From positions 62,001 to 126,000 of the forward strand of contig JANBQC010000011.1 in NCBI GenBank assembly GCA_027576995.1: DNA of 64,000 nt, given 5' to 3'. The notes below the pieces were generated by a model that saw only the letters and a list, made by a program, of their open reading frames with translations, was not told the DNA's origin and searched no databases. Of the stretch, positions 1 through 11,209 are shown piece by piece (position 1 is the first letter of the stretch; every line of letters starts with the position of its first letter). Source of the stretch: Dimargaris cristalligena (taxonomy: Eukaryota > Kickxellomycota > Dimargaritomycetes > Dimargaritales > Dimargaritaceae). Position numbers and translations under genes: made by a program.

Positions 1-2123
1 CTCTCCACCGTAATCCCCTTGGTAGTGTTTTCTAGGTCGAAGCCAATCGTCGGTTGGCTAGCACCCGGAAAAGGAATTGGAAGCAAAACATTGTCGTCGT
101 CGAACGCTGTCACTGAAAGAGCGGAAATGTACTCTATTTGGTAAGTTGTGGAAGGCGCGGACTGGTCGGTATGGCACACGCTCACGGAGTATGACCACTC
201 TGAATCGGATGAAGAGGAGAGAGACTGGTTCCGGAAGCCGGCGTTCAAGCTCAGCTGGTCAAATAGTTCAGCAGTCTGAAGAGCCCTCAAAGCATTGATG
301 ACCCCGTTGCCCTGTTGGGCAACGGACAGAGCCGTCCCGTTTTGGGCCATTCGAATCACATCAGCAGTGTGGACAATACGGGCGAACACGTCGGTGTAGT
401 TCGAATCATCCCCACTACTGACAGAGATGGCACTCATTTGCTGCAATAGGAGGGCGGCGACTCCTGCAACGTAGGGGGAAGACATGGAGGTGCCCGAAGC
501 CAAATCGTACGTGCCTAAATTGAGCGGGCGGGGCGAATAGATTTTACTACCCGGGGCCACCAGATTGGGTTTGAGGTGGTTTCCGGCAGCCGGTCCCCAG
601 GATGAAAACCAGGATACCGAATTCGGTAAATAATTGTCAAATACGGCCACATCGATGGGATTGGTCGACACTGACAAGGTCGGCGGGTCACTAGAGTATT
701 CGGAGGTGGTCAGGTTTTGGACAAGAACCAAACCGTCGACTTGGTAGATGGAGACGGCCGGTATAGTGATAGTATTATTCAAATCCATGTCGGCCATTGT
801 TCCCGGCTCGTTGTTGTAGATGATAAGGAGGACCCCTCCGGCGGCTTGGGCGTTTTTGGCTTTGACGTTGTAACTACAAGTGCCCCTCTGGACCAAGATA
901 GCTTTATCGGTAAGTGAAGGTAGGCTGGTGCAGGCGAAGTCGTCACCCTCGTCATTCAGACCCCGTACCAGGGCCACATTCTGGAGATTGAGTGGTGGTA
1001 ACTGGGCTTGCCAATCACTCCGTTGGACCTGGACCGTATTGTTTTGGCCATCGGAATGGGAGGCGTTTGACGAAGACTCGGGTTGAATATCCAAATAATA
1101 GGAATAATGGCGCGGCATTTCAGCCGACCCTACCGATATACACCCTAGCGCAATCGACGGCGACGACACGCTCCACATGTTATCCAGACCGCTGTTACCG
1201 GCGGCTGAAACGACAATACGGCCCCGGTTGCTGAATTCCTGGACCACTTTGGCCTCTGACCATGCATCCCACCCACTGGCCGTGGCCACCGAAATATTGA
1301 TGATTTGCATACCGTCGACGTACGCTTGCTCAATCGCCCGAATCAATGCCACGCTGTTGGTCAATCCGGAACAGCCCAGCGCCCGATAAATACCCAGTAT
1401 CGCATCCGGGGCCACCCCTTTATACGTCTCTTCACCGTCCGTACCGCTGTCATAACCAGCTAATATACCGGTCACGGTAGTGCCGTGCCCGTTGCATGTA
1501 TCCAGCGGATCGTCGTCGGGTTGAAGGACATTGGTGCCGTTAAATTGGTCGCCCACAAAATCGTAGCCATATTGGATGCGGCAACCGGGCGTTTTATAGC
1601 ATGAACCAAAAGCCGGGTGGTGGTAGTCTATTCCCGAATCGATAACACCGACTTTGATGTCACGGCCGGTGAGATTATAGGGGGCTTGGTGGGCGAAGTT
1701 TACACCCGTGTAGTAGTGCTCCAATAGTGCACGCGGGGGCCGGGTTAGGGAGGAGGCGGTTTGATTAGTGGCACTATTGGCCGAGAGGGGGGTTCTATCT
1801 AAACTGGTGAGACGCATTGGCCAAATGGCACTGACCATGGGCAAAGAAGTAATCGCGTCGACATATTGGTCTTCCAAGTAGAAACTGGCGGCGTTGATGA
1901 GCTCGGTGAAATTGTGGGTGCTGGTGTACGATATTCCGAGCGACTGGAGTTTGTTGACCATGCCAAGGTAACTTGTTTGCGCCTCGGTCGAACCCGGGGT
2001 ACCCTCGAGGTTGACTATGTAATAGTTGGGTACCGTTGTGGACGTACTGGGGGATGTTAGGACATGCGAGCAGAAGTATATAATGCAACCCAAGGAGGGC
2101 CAAATTAGACCCTTCCTAGCCAT
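1..2123 (-). CDS. Secreted subtilisin-like serine protease with PA domain (3' part off the window)
   Basis: One open frame runs from ATG at 2123 to the left edge (about 707 codons) with no stop that I see, so the C-terminus is missing. The N-terminus is hydrophobic (signal peptide about residues 1-23). It is followed by an inhibitor-I9-like propeptide (NYYIVNLEGTPGSTEAQ) and an S8 catalytic domain. The triad is visible: Asp162 in VGVIDSGIDYHHP, His213 in CNGHGTTVTG, Ser546 in SGTSMSSPYVAG. A PA domain is inserted between His and Ser at about residues 375-450 (ILVQRGTCSYNVKAKNA). Family knowledge: such enzymes are processed in the secretory pathway and released as broad endoproteases. It is a paralogue of the subtilase at 18922-21525 (GSCYKTPGCRIQYGYD here, GRCYKTAGCRVQYGAD there). 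The region after the Ser is probably an Fn3-like domain. Substrate unknown. Confidence 0.93.
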   Translation of the reverse strand, partial: MARKGLIWPSLGCIIYFCSHVLTSPSTSTTVPNYYIVNLEGTPGSTEAQTSYLGMVNKLQSLGISYTSTHNFTELINAASFYLEDQYVDAITSLPMVSAIWPMRLTSLDRTPLSANSATNQTASSLTRPPRALLEHYYTGVNFAHQAPYNLTGRDIKVGVIDSGIDYHHPAFGSCYKTPGCRIQYGYDFVGDQFNGTNVLQPDDDPLDTCNGHGTTVTGILAGYDSGTDGEETYKGVAPDAILGIYRALGCSGLTNSVALIRAIEQAYVDGMQIINISVATASGWDAWSEAKVVQEFSNRGRIVVSAAGNSGLDNMWSVSSPSIALGCISVGSAEMPRHYSYYLDIQPESSSNASHSDGQNNTVQVQRSDWQAQLPPLNLQNVALVRGLNDEGDDFACTSLPSLTDKAILVQRGTCSYNVKAKNAQAAGGVLLIIYNNEPGTMADMDLNNTITIPAVSIYQVDGLVLVQNLTTSEYSSDPPTLSVSTNPIDVAVFDNYLPNSVSWFSSWGPAAGNHLKPNLVAPGSKIYSPRPLNLGTYDLASGTSMSSPYVAGVAALLLQQMSAISVSSGDDSNYTDVFARIVHTADVIRMAQNGTALSVAQQGNGVINALRALQTAELFDQLSLNAGFRNQSLSSSSDSEWSYSVSVCHTDQSAPSTTYQIEYISALSVTAFDDDNVLLPIPFPGASQPTIGFDLENTTKGITVE

Positions 2124-4249
2124 TAGGGGCAATTTAAGGGAGTGTGCAACGTGGATTGATTAGTGATAGGGGCAGTTGGGACACAAAAATATATGCATCT
2201 CTCCAATGGCCTAATAAAGAGCTAAAAGCGGAATCTTGCGATTTGTAAGAGCGGAATATCGGCCTCGCCGGACTGGCGAGACTATGGCCACTATAAAGAG
2301 TAATCACGATGTATAGTTACTTAAAAAAGAAATCGATAGACTAAAGTAATAACTAGGCAACAAATTAAATATTAGAGATACGTAATTATAAATGGGGATT
2401 CACATAAAATTAATTGGATTAAGAGAGGTAGGGGTAGCTTTAGGGGGGGTTGCCGGGCTCGACGGCCTATATATTACTTCAGAGGGAACTCTTGGCAACT
2501 TGGTGTCTAGGATTGTTTGGAGAAGGGGAGGTGCAAGGATAATATTACTGCATTATTTCGTCCGTAAATCAGTCCTAGAAATGGACGTTAACAGAAAATG
2601 GGAAGGCTAATGGCCCATCCCCTATTCCATTCTACCCCATCCCTCTGTCGGGTAATCAGCCTGCTGAGATTTTCGGCCGAATTTAAGTGCGGATCGTTGG
2701 CTGAGAGGTGTGTGTTTCTGGGGCCGGTCATTATTGATTACCATTGGTATCATCTTTCGCCAGTCACTGTGGATTTATGGTAGATTTTGATTTACTGTAA
2801 TAGGGATGATTCATTTAATGCATAGAGCACCCGTTGGAATATAAAGACTAAAACCATTCACCGTACGATAGTAAATGGTCTAAGTCGTTAATTAGTTCTA
2901 TTATTTTGCTTACATCTCTTTTCAGCGCCCCACGGCTTGCAGAAATAGGCCCTGGTTTTTTGAAAGAATAGGCACGACTATCGCATTGTATATTTTTGAA
3001 TACTATAGGCAAGTCAAGTCGGGTGACTATTCGTTGCCGACACTGAAGATAACGAACCTTTGGCGGGTTAGTACGATCTTGTAGATGGGTAGATTAAGTC
3101 ACTCTCACAACTAAATGAAGAACGTAAATCACATTAGGATCTTAAGCCGATCAAATGCAGCAATACGGCAAAAATAATATATAGGAAAAAGATTGACTTA
3201 CGAAAATGTCAATAAGAGGGCCAAAAAGATACAGTTACTCCTAATTTGTAGGGATACTGACTGTTGCATGCGGCAATCATCGGTACGACTAGGACTCCAG
3301 GATCGGTGGTAGAGCTTCAGGCCACAATGACTAATTGCTTAGCGACGACTCCAAAGACATGGGTAAAATTCGGCCCAGCTATATAAGGGTTTACATTATA
3401 CGTGTATGGGAAAATATATGGGAAATGTATTTTTAACTAGTAATATTGGCCGAATCTAATGAATTTTTCGTTATACAGCTTGGATGAACTTCTCCCACAT
3501 TATATAGCTAAGGGTGGCTTTGACAGCCTTGTTCTCCAATATTCTGTTGAATCTTCGGTATATGGATTTAGACCCTGCATGAGTGGCAGCGGTGGTAACT
3601 CTAAAGGTTGGTCAAAACCTACATTGGCACCATGTTAAGACCACTCATTTCTGTTATCCAAGGTCAATATAAGTATCCCACCAGAGCCCCTTGAGGAGCC
3701 AATGGATAATGTCCCAGCATATTTTTGCACATACTCATGTATACCCTCTCTTTTTTTAGGCCCCAGCACTGCGGTGTTTTTATATATACTGTTAGAGATT
3801 GTGTCCTTCAAAGTACCCAACTGTGTCACTTTGACGTTAATATCATTGCATTCAGACTCTGCCACGTGTAATTATAATCATTAGTGGCCCAGTAATGGTT
3901 GGTCCACTAGCTTGAACCAGCCATTAATGACCTAATACAAGGCACTGGCGTGACACTGGGCTTCTGAAACCAAGGGGTTGACTTGTGTACTGTTTCTGCG
4001 GTCATCGTGAAGTATTACTACAAAATATAATATTGAGTAAGTATCTAATTTACAAATAGGAGTGGAGTCCCGTGGGTCACGCTGATTTTCTCTGACAATA
4101 GGAACGATCGCGACTAGCATGTGAAGTATAACTCTTTCCAACACAACGCCAATGTCATTAAACAATTAGTGACGATATCTATATCTATATCTATATGTAT
4201 ATTAAATTCAGTAAATTCGGAGTAGACTAGAGAGGAAGTGGGTAGGGGA
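2124..4249. other. Intergenic, promoter side of the subtilase
   Basis: I see no convincing gene; the short open frames have no recognisable composition or domain. A short hexamer repeat (ATCTAT, about three units, 4175-4199) lies just beyond the 3' end of the transporter gene. The stretch is AT-rich with ordinary CpG content. Confidence 0.5.
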
Positions 4250-5827
4250 TTACTGGACAGTCACCGAACTACGCTTCTTGGACTTCGAATCGATGCTGGT
4301 CATGGAAGCTGTGTCAGTGGATTGCAGGTCGTCCAGCGGAGGCTCGCGGTGTACCGGCATGGCAGGAACAGCATAGTACGGGTCTCTCTTAAGAACGAAG
4401 CGGGTAAAACCCATCCGAATAGCACAGGCGATTACCGTGGTAAGAATGGATCCACTGGGGGCGACCAAAAAAGCGCCCAAAACCGACTCGTCGTCCACGT
4501 AGAGACCGTCGGACAAGTACAGGAGTTTGATTCCCGCCTCGATGTTTCCGTAGTATAAGGCCCCGAAGGCGATCACGCTCAACAAGCCACCAATAGAGCC
4601 GCAGAGGGCCTCCCAGCCGCGGAAGTACCGGCGGGATTGCGGGACGAGACCCAGCACTACCGGCAAAATAGTCGCGCAGGCCAGGAGATCGGCCACCAGG
4701 AATAGCTGCAGGATATCGATTTGGGCCAGGGAAAGATAGAGCGTGGGGGCGTTGATAGTGACGGTAATGACACGGCACCACCAAATGGATAGCCGGTTTT
4801 GGAAGAGTTCCGAAACGGAGGAAACCAGGGCGCACTGGAGGGTGTCGATACTGCAGCAGACCAGGGACACGGAGAGAATGATGGTGAGGCCCACGACCCA
4901 GGTGGGAAGCACCTTGAAGAGAGTGAAGAAGGCGTTATAGCCGGGCTGCGGCTCCTTCCACGTCCCGGCCCAGACGGCAATGAGACCCGTGACGCCGATT
5001 AGAATGAGGACGGGCAGCGTGGTGACCGACCCAATGATGGAACTGTTGAGCAAAGTTCGGTCGTCGCGAGCGGCGAACGTACGCTGCCAAAAGCCCTGGT
5101 GGTACATGTTGGCGAAGGTAACGGCGGCGGGCATAATGTACATGAGTTCCCAGCCCAGTTTGGTGGAGTTCAGGAGGCCCGAATCCTGTACGGCTTGGGA
5201 ATCGAACCGTACGGAAGTAGCGATGGTGATACCGGCGAGCACGATCATGACGGCGGATAGAGCGGCCTGGATGGCGTCGGTAAAAATGGAGGATTGGAGC
5301 CCACCGTAGGCGGTGTAAATAGTAGTGACCACGGCAATAACCACGACCGGAACGGGGCTTTCGATATCGGCCAGTAGGGCCAAGATACTGCCAATACCGG
5401 TGAACTCGCTCGTGAGGAATAGGGCCATATACACAATAATGACCAAACAGTACATCACATGCAGACCCCGGCCGAAACGGGTCAATATAAAGGCCACCAG
5501 GCTGAAGCCGTCGGGGTTTTGGCGCCGGATAATCGGGCCTAGATAAGCAAACACCAGGAGAGGGAGCACGCAGGCGATGGAGTAGGCGAAAACGCCCATG
5601 AGACCGGCGATGGTGGCGATCTCGGGCAGGGAGAATAGGATCCACGTGCCCACACTGGTGGCCAGGAAATTGAGACCCAGGGGTAAGGCGCCCTGGGTCT
5701 GGCCGGTCCCTAGAAAATCGCTTTTACTGTTGCCGGTGCGGCGCCCACCATACAGTCCAATCCCCAGAAACACCGCCAGGGTACTGTAGACAATGGCCTG
5801 GGCCGCTGGTAGAGAGATTTCGCCCAT
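4250..5827 (-). CDS. Sodium:solute symporter (SSS family) membrane transporter
   Basis: The protein has 525 aa in a single exon and consists almost entirely of about 13 hydrophobic segments. It has the N-terminal SSS pattern of a first helix, a short polar loop and then a glycine-rich second helix (LGTGQTQGALPLGLNFLATS, about residues 39-58), plus TAYGGLQSSIFTDAIQA near residue 190, typical of the PutP/DUR3-type fold. The last 45 residues are polar, cytosolic and Ser/Thr-rich. Family members couple uptake of urea, polyamines, amino acids or other small solutes to Na+ or H+ gradients at the plasma membrane. At 525 aa it is shorter than typical fungal DUR3 urea/polyamine carriers, so I do not assign a substrate. 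The start codon is followed directly by the first membrane helix. Confidence 0.88.
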   Translation of the reverse strand: MGEISLPAAQAIVYSTLAVFLGIGLYGGRRTGNSKSDFLGTGQTQGALPLGLNFLATSVGTWILFSLPEIATIAGLMGVFAYSIACVLPLLVFAYLGPIIRRQNPDGFSLVAFILTRFGRGLHVMYCLVIIVYMALFLTSEFTGIGSILALLADIESPVPVVVIAVVTTIYTAYGGLQSSIFTDAIQAALSAVMIVLAGITIATSVRFDSQAVQDSGLLNSTKLGWELMYIMPAAVTFANMYHQGFWQRTFAARDDRTLLNSSIIGSVTTLPVLILIGVTGLIAVWAGTWKEPQPGYNAFFTLFKVLPTWVVGLTIILSVSLVCCSIDTLQCALVSSVSELFQNRLSIWWCRVITVTINAPTLYLSLAQIDILQLFLVADLLACATILPVVLGLVPQSRRYFRGWEALCGSIGGLLSVIAFGALYYGNIEAGIKLLYLSDGLYVDDESVLGAFLVAPSGSILTTVIACAIRMGFTRFVLKRDPYYAVPAMPVHREPPLDDLQSTDTASMTSIDSKSKKRSSVTVQ

Positions 5828-7759
5828 TTGGTATCTGAGGAGTAGCTAATTAGTATAGAAAAAGATATATCCCTGGTGCTTTAGAAAGACCACGGTGGGA
5901 GAAGAACTTGGTGGGCCGAATAGTTTGGGGCGGTGTGGCCCAGCGATATAGGGGGCGGGCTGGACTGTTTGAAAAGTAGAGATTCCGACCAAAGGGACTG
6001 CGAAAGTTGGCAAATGACGGGGTGGTCTAAGAAGGCATGCGGCGGCAAAGTTATATACAAGTCAAGGTCAAAAAAAAATATTAACATTATTGGGCCTAGC
6101 CAATGAGCAACCGGACCAAAAACATACAATAGGGGATCTCTTATCCGGTGGCCGCGAAGCTCCTAAGAGAGCCGCTCTGCCATTCGGGGAGGAACTGAAA
6201 CACACCGGCCACACAGCGGAGAGTCGTACAGCAGCCGGTGGGCAATACGTTGAGCAACGTTCGGGCCAGTAGAAACAGCGATACCATAGCCCAGCGAGCA
6301 GCACAGCACCATAGAAAAAAAAAAGGCTCAAAGGGTTCAACAGCACCAAGGCACACTAAAGATAGAGAAGGATAGTAAAGCAAGAGATTATAGATATATG
6401 TCCAAGTGGTTTCGGCAGGGCACTTTAAGCAGGGGCTTTCCTGGCCTTCTGGTGGTAGGCACGGATGCCAGAGAACAGAGAAGAGAGGGACCTTTGAAGC
6501 GTATAGTGTTATAGCAATTCCTGCCTTACCCCGTATATTCAGTGCTCTCGCCCTGGCAGCGCCACCCAAATGGGAAGAGGATATGTGAGGACAAGGCAGG
6601 ATAGCGAAGCATGCGAGAATCAACGGACAGCTGTTTAGCGTAGTAGAGTCGAATCGTAGACTGACTTACGTCCCCGCAGCGATGTATTAACATGTTAAAC
6701 TTACCGTTGTTTAAACCGGGATCAAAATGTGAGACGGACTTAGATAATCGGCCACTTTTTTATAGTCCGTGGATATTCTAGTAGCAGTAGTCTATCTAGC
6801 TTAGTCAAAACACCACTTAATGCGAAATTAATCGGCAGAGGCAGCCAATGTATTATTCGCACCGTCTAGAATCGATTGAGTCAACAAGGGTTAATGCAAA
6901 CCAGTGGAACTGAAGGTTGGCTTCCGCTTCCCAATGCTATTTGCGGAGCAGGTTGTATAATTCGCACCCTTAACCCCCCAACGGCAGAGGGGCGACCGTG
7001 GGTCATTAAAGCCAGTCGTCAGCCGAAGCGGCCAATGGACGCCCTCTCGAATTACCCGTGGCACTGGCTGTTCCGGGGTTTGTGTGACTTTACCAACTGT
7101 GCCGATGGGGAGCGACTTCTTCTCGCTCAAGAATGACCCGGCTAGCCACCACTCTCCCCTACGCTTCAGTCTATCCGATGTAATAAAAGCGAAGTATTGG
7201 ACTTCTCTAGCCGCCCTATACCGCTGCAATAGTCACTGGTCGTTTATCAAGTATTATTCGAAGGCGACCGCTCCAGGCTCCATTAAAATCAGGCTGAACC
7301 CGTTGGCATCGAACGCAAGGGCGCGGCCATTCAACGGGGTAAAAGAGTCGCCACTACCATTGGCGGATAGGCCAAAATAGGGCAGCTTGTGCAACGTCCG
7401 CTCTTGATAATGGTGCCAATGTGCTCCTCGATTTATTGTAGGTGATTGATAAAATCCTCTCTGGGTGGTTGGCTCCGAGTCAGGGCCCATGCCATTCAAG
7501 CAAGTGAAATAAAAAAGGAAGTAAAGTAGGAGGAAGGGGAGGGCACATCAAGTTACTGAAAGAAAATCGGTAATAAAAAACGATAAAAAACAACAATGGT
7601 TATAAAAATAAATAAATAAATAGACCGGTGGGGGCATGGCAAGCGCACCGTTCCCTAGACTCGGTGACGGGGGGCTCTATTCGGGGAGTATCCTGCACGG
7701 GATACTCGGTCGCCTAATTGAAGGCCGATTCATCCGTATTGGCAATGTAATTTCCCCTG
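5828..7759. other. Intergenic, no gene recognised
   Basis: This stretch lies between the 3' end of the acidic surface protein gene and the start of the SSS transporter gene. A 160-codon minus-strand frame at 6141-6623 overlaps several others, has no domain and resembles chance. Short A-tracts occur at 6068-6077 and 6314-6325. I see no RNA gene. Confidence 0.5.
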
Positions 7760-8839
7760 TTACCAAGCAACAGTAGCCAACCAGTACCCGAGCACGGCGA
7801 GGAGGCCCAGGTGACCACCCATCGCACCCGACCCGTGCACAATCGATCCACCCGCCCCGATGTCCGAGCTAGTCACGTGGGAGGGGAGACTGGCCGTCGT
7901 TGTAGACGACCGGAGGAAGGACGTCGAGGTCAACGAAGTGGTGGTCTGGCTGGTCGAGGTGAGCGTACTCGTACTGGTAGTAGACGTTTCCGATGCCGAG
8001 GAAGTGGTCGTCTTGGTTCGGGTGACCGTCCGGGTACGGGTCGAGGTTGAGGTTTTGGTTGCGGTTGCGGTAAACGTGGAAGTGGTGGTCTTCTCCTTCT
8101 CAATCGTATGGCTGAGTTCCGAGGTCACGGTGAGGGTCACCGAGGAGGCCGGCGCAGTAACCGAGACCACCGAGGTGAGCGTCACCCGCTCGGCCGGGGG
8201 TCTGGTACTGATGGAATCGAGAACATCCGGCAAACCGGCCAACGGGAAGGACGGAACGGGTCGAACCGCCGATGTGGTCTCGTCGACAGCCCGGGCCTTG
8301 ACCCCGCCCGTGGGCTCAGCTTCGGCTTCCGGGGCTTCGTCGGTCATGGGGGCGGTTTCCATGTCGTTTCCGACCCCTTCCAATGCGGCCAGGATCTTCA
8401 CCACGAAGGGAGGCATACTGCTGGGGGAGGACTCGGACCCGTTCGAATCGTCCGCTGCGTTTGGATCACTGCCGTCCGTACCCTCCTCGGCATTAGGGTC
8501 ACTGCCCTCCATATCCTCCTCGGCGTTGGGGTCACCGGCCAAGTCTTCCGTCGCACTCGGGTCGCCACCATCAGCACCATCTTCGGCGTCGGGGCCGTTA
8601 CTGCCGGAATCACCCTCAGCATTGTCGTCTTGGGGCGAATCTTCGGTCGCGTTCGGGTCGTTTTCGGTATCATCCTCGGCCCCGGCATCGTTAGATGGGT
8701 CATTGGAGCCACTGGGCGCATTCGGTTTGGCAATCGGGTCCGCGCGCCGCACCATGCAGGTGGGATACCAGCACACATTATCAGCCGAGGACGAAGTCAG
8801 GCTACAGGCGAGCACAGCGGAGGCAAGGAGAAGACGCAT
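7760..8839 (-). CDS. Acidic, Ser/Thr-rich secreted protein, probably GPI-anchored
   Basis: The protein has 359 aa in one exon. A signal peptide (MRLLLASAVLACSLTSSSA) is followed by two cysteines, then an acidic low-complexity region at about residues 45-140 with repeated DPNA-type units (GDPNAEED, SDPNAEEG, SDPNAADD). Residues about 215-330 are a Thr/Ser-rich mucin-like stalk (TSTSTRTRTVTRTKTTT), expected to be heavily O-glycosylated. The C-terminus is small residues (GSGAMGG) followed by a hydrophobic tail (LGLLAVLGYWLATVAW), the layout of a GPI-attachment signal. It is most likely a cell-wall or plasma-membrane surface protein. There is no enzymatic domain. GC and codon use are higher than in flanking DNA, which supports real coding. 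Function unknown. Confidence 0.85.
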   Translation of the reverse strand: MRLLLASAVLACSLTSSSADNVCWYPTCMVRRADPIAKPNAPSGSNDPSNDAGAEDDTENDPNATEDSPQDDNAEGDSGSNGPDAEDGADGGDPSATEDLAGDPNAEEDMEGSDPNAEEGTDGSDPNAADDSNGSESSPSSMPPFVVKILAALEGVGNDMETAPMTDEAPEAEAEPTGGVKARAVDETTSAVRPVPSFPLAGLPDVLDSISTRPPAERVTLTSVVSVTAPASSVTLTVTSELSHTIEKEKTTTSTFTATATKTSTSTRTRTVTRTKTTTSSASETSTTSTSTLTSTSQTTTSLTSTSFLRSSTTTASLPSHVTSSDIGAGGSIVHGSGAMGGHLGLLAVLGYWLATVAW

Positions 8840-9454
8840 GGTTACTAACTTAGGAGTGGGATAAAAAAGGGATGACGAAGTGCGTGTAGTATTGAAGACC
8901 CTATATAGAGATGAAGCAGGATGAGAAGACCAATGACTTAATTATCGAAGTAGAGGAGCCGTCCTACCGAGTATTTATAGTCTGCGGGTCAGCATCTCCC
9001 TTATAACCGCGGAGCCTACGGATCACTAACACAAACCCCTCGAATGCGACAAGAACAATGGCGGTTAAGTGATCTCCGCCGTCGCCACCCCCTTCAACAA
9101 GCAGGCTTCGTTAAAGCTAAGCTAGACATGGTAGCCCTACCCACCTGAAGCCTAATTGTTCTGGCCAAGACGTCGTCATATCTGGCGATATATCAAAGAA
9201 ACATGGATAGAGCCGAGCTAATCCGGATGCAAACAACCGTAACGCATCGAACCTTAGTCTGATGAAAGGATGGCTCTATCGACGGCGACCCGGTTTATCA
9301 AGGTCCGGAGATAACCCTCCCTAAATATGGCCTGCAGTCGAAGGAAAATTGGAGAAAGAAGTCCCAAGAGGATAAGCGAGGTCCCACTAACGTCATTTAA
9401 CCCATCGCCAGGTCCATGATCCGTGGTCAACTAGAGATTATTGCCCTCGATTAA
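8840..9454. promoter_or_regulatory. Spacer between two tandem minus-strand genes
   Basis: 615 nt hold the 3' end of the PPR-like gene and the promoter of the acidic surface-protein gene. TATATA at 8902-8907 lies about 65 nt upstream of that gene's ATG and is a possible core promoter element. I see no other feature. Confidence 0.35.
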
Positions 9455-11209
9455 TTACCACTGGATTTCGCTTTCGGCACCCGATAAATTAGGGTTCGTT
9501 GGGGGTTGACTCTTCAATTGTTCCAACGCCTTACGGATAAAGGGGACTAGATCCACCTTGACCTCTTTAGCCGCCTCGGCCACCAGATTATACGTGTTAA
9601 GAAACGGCACCACCGATGGTTTAACCCGGTCCCGCAGTACCCGGAACGCGTCCGCCGGCTGGTTCAGCCGGAGCAGTCCTTCCACAATCCGGTGAATGCG
9701 GTGGGGGTCCGTCAAGACCGCCCACTCCCTCTGATCAAACTTCAAATAAACCGCGATGAGCTTACGGTCCCCGGTGCCAATGGCCGCATCCAGTAGGGCG
9801 AACCAACTATCGGGGGTGTAAACAAACCCGTGCTCCACGAATTCCTCATGCAGTGTCAACAGGGAACTGTAGGTCCCGGGGCGCGTCATCAGTTGAGCGA
9901 TAAGGCAGTCCACAATCGGCTGGTTGAGGGGTAATTTCTGGTGGTACATACGGTCCATGAGAGCTACGGCCAGATCGGGACGACCCACGACGCCCACGGC
10001 CCAAAACCAGACCTCCAACTCAGCGACAGTCACTACGTCAAAATAGTACACGATGTTGCGGTATAGGTAAACCACTGCCGCTTCGTTTCGGTGGCGGGCG
10101 AATACTTGCACAGCGGCCGATAAAATAGACGACGGTACATCCACCCCATCCTTGTACGCCGCATCCACCACGCCCCGGAATTCGACTAGGTGGTTTGACT
10201 CAGCGAGCAACAGCAATAGAGGTCGAAGGGTATCCGCCGTGTGGGCCAAGTGCCAATCCCGCATTTGGGCCACAAACTGCATCACGGCTTCAGAAGAGGC
10301 CCGGGTGTGTTGAAAGGCCGCCAAAATGGCGGTCACTCCGTGGGGACTGGGGGTCCCCGGGTACCATGTCTGACGGCGGGATAAAACAACAATGGCCTCG
10401 GCAGGTTCGTTGACGGTAGCCAGGCCGAGAATGAGCTGCTCGCAGTCGGCCGGCGAGGGTAACATAACGGTGGCAAATGCCCGGTCATCTCGATCACAGG
10501 GGGGGAGGGCGGCTAGGTAACGTACCTGGGCCTGTTGGGCCAAATCTAGCCAGAGTTGGGCAGCTTTGATGATCCGGGTTTGGAGGTGGGCGATGGTCTC
10601 CTGGTGGTGTCGGCGGTGGCGGGGCAATATACGATGATCGGGGCTTCTCCTAAATTGGGACTGCGTGGCGCTGTATTCGGACACCAAGTCCTGGAAGAGT
10701 TGGTGGCAGAAAGTTGGATCGGGAGGGGTAGATCCATCATTATGGGATTGGGTGGGGATGGTCGTGGAAGCAGCCGCTAATAAGTTAAATCGAGTTCTAG
10801 TAGAGTTTGACCCAACTAAAGTGGAATTCGGTGATACGCTCCGGCTGGAAATCGATGCCGAAGTTGCTGCTATTCGGAAACCGAAATCAGGTCGCTTGCG
10901 GTGGACGCTATGGCTCCCCCAGGTGCGGGGTTTAGCTGGGTATTGGGGTATAGTATGGTTCGATTGGCTTGTCGTAGGGGGCAATAACGACGACTGGGGT
11001 TCCAAAAGGCCGATAAACGGGTCGCTTGCGGTGTAGTTGGGGGCTGGTGGGCGACGGCGCTTAGCCATAATTTGCCGCTGGCCAGGGGTCGGACAGCTAG
11101 TTTGGAATGCTCGTCGCTGAACGAATGTACGACAAATAGTCGGGGTGTGTTCGATCGGGGAACTCCCCGAGTGTAAAACGTTCTTTAGTACGCAGTCGAG
11201 TATACGCAT
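9455..11209 (-). CDS. Predicted mitochondrial helical-repeat (PPR-like) protein
   Basis: I choose the start at 11209 (MRILDCVLKNVLHSG), giving 584 aa. The frame stays open a further 31 codons upstream, but this Met begins a basic, amphipathic presequence containing RRAFQTSC, as expected for mitochondrial import. Residues about 190-570 form serial helix-turn-helix units resembling pentatricopeptide repeats (AVALMDRMYHQKLPLNQPIV; SWFALLDAAIGTGDRKLIAV; ADAFRVLRDRV). PPR proteins bind organellar RNA for processing, stability or translation; the specific target cannot be read here. The repeats are degenerate, so a related alpha-solenoid is possible. It is transcribed divergently from the NUDCD1-like gene, with 325 nt between start codons. 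Confidence 0.72.
   Translation of the reverse strand: MRILDCVLKNVLHSGSSPIEHTPTICRTFVQRRAFQTSCPTPGQRQIMAKRRRPPAPNYTASDPFIGLLEPQSSLLPPTTSQSNHTIPQYPAKPRTWGSHSVHRKRPDFGFRIAATSASISSRSVSPNSTLVGSNSTRTRFNLLAAASTTIPTQSHNDGSTPPDPTFCHQLFQDLVSEYSATQSQFRRSPDHRILPRHRRHHQETIAHLQTRIIKAAQLWLDLAQQAQVRYLAALPPCDRDDRAFATVMLPSPADCEQLILGLATVNEPAEAIVVLSRRQTWYPGTPSPHGVTAILAAFQHTRASSEAVMQFVAQMRDWHLAHTADTLRPLLLLLAESNHLVEFRGVVDAAYKDGVDVPSSILSAAVQVFARHRNEAAVVYLYRNIVYYFDVVTVAELEVWFWAVGVVGRPDLAVALMDRMYHQKLPLNQPIVDCLIAQLMTRPGTYSSLLTLHEEFVEHGFVYTPDSWFALLDAAIGTGDRKLIAVYLKFDQREWAVLTDPHRIHRIVEGLLRLNQPADAFRVLRDRVKPSVVPFLNTYNLVAEAAKEVKVDLVPFIRKALEQLKSQPPTNPNLSGAESEIQW

Noticed and set aside
1795..2103. 102-codon minus-strand frame near the subtilase start
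   Set aside because: Out of frame with the protease, whose own frame from 2123 carries signal peptide, propeptide and catalytic motifs.
4935..5645. 236-codon Arg/Pro-rich frame within the transporter gene
   Set aside because: Shadow frame on the same strand as the SSS transporter; composition typical of a frame-shifted GC-rich gene.
6141..6623. 160-codon minus-strand frame
   Set aside because: Overlaps other frames of similar length, has no domain, mixed composition and no codon bias; looks like chance in an intergenic region.
7860..8864. 334-codon plus-strand frame over the acidic surface-protein gene
   Set aside because: Antisense shadow of the real minus-strand gene; Val/Ser-rich composition mirrors the Thr- and Asp-rich codons opposite.
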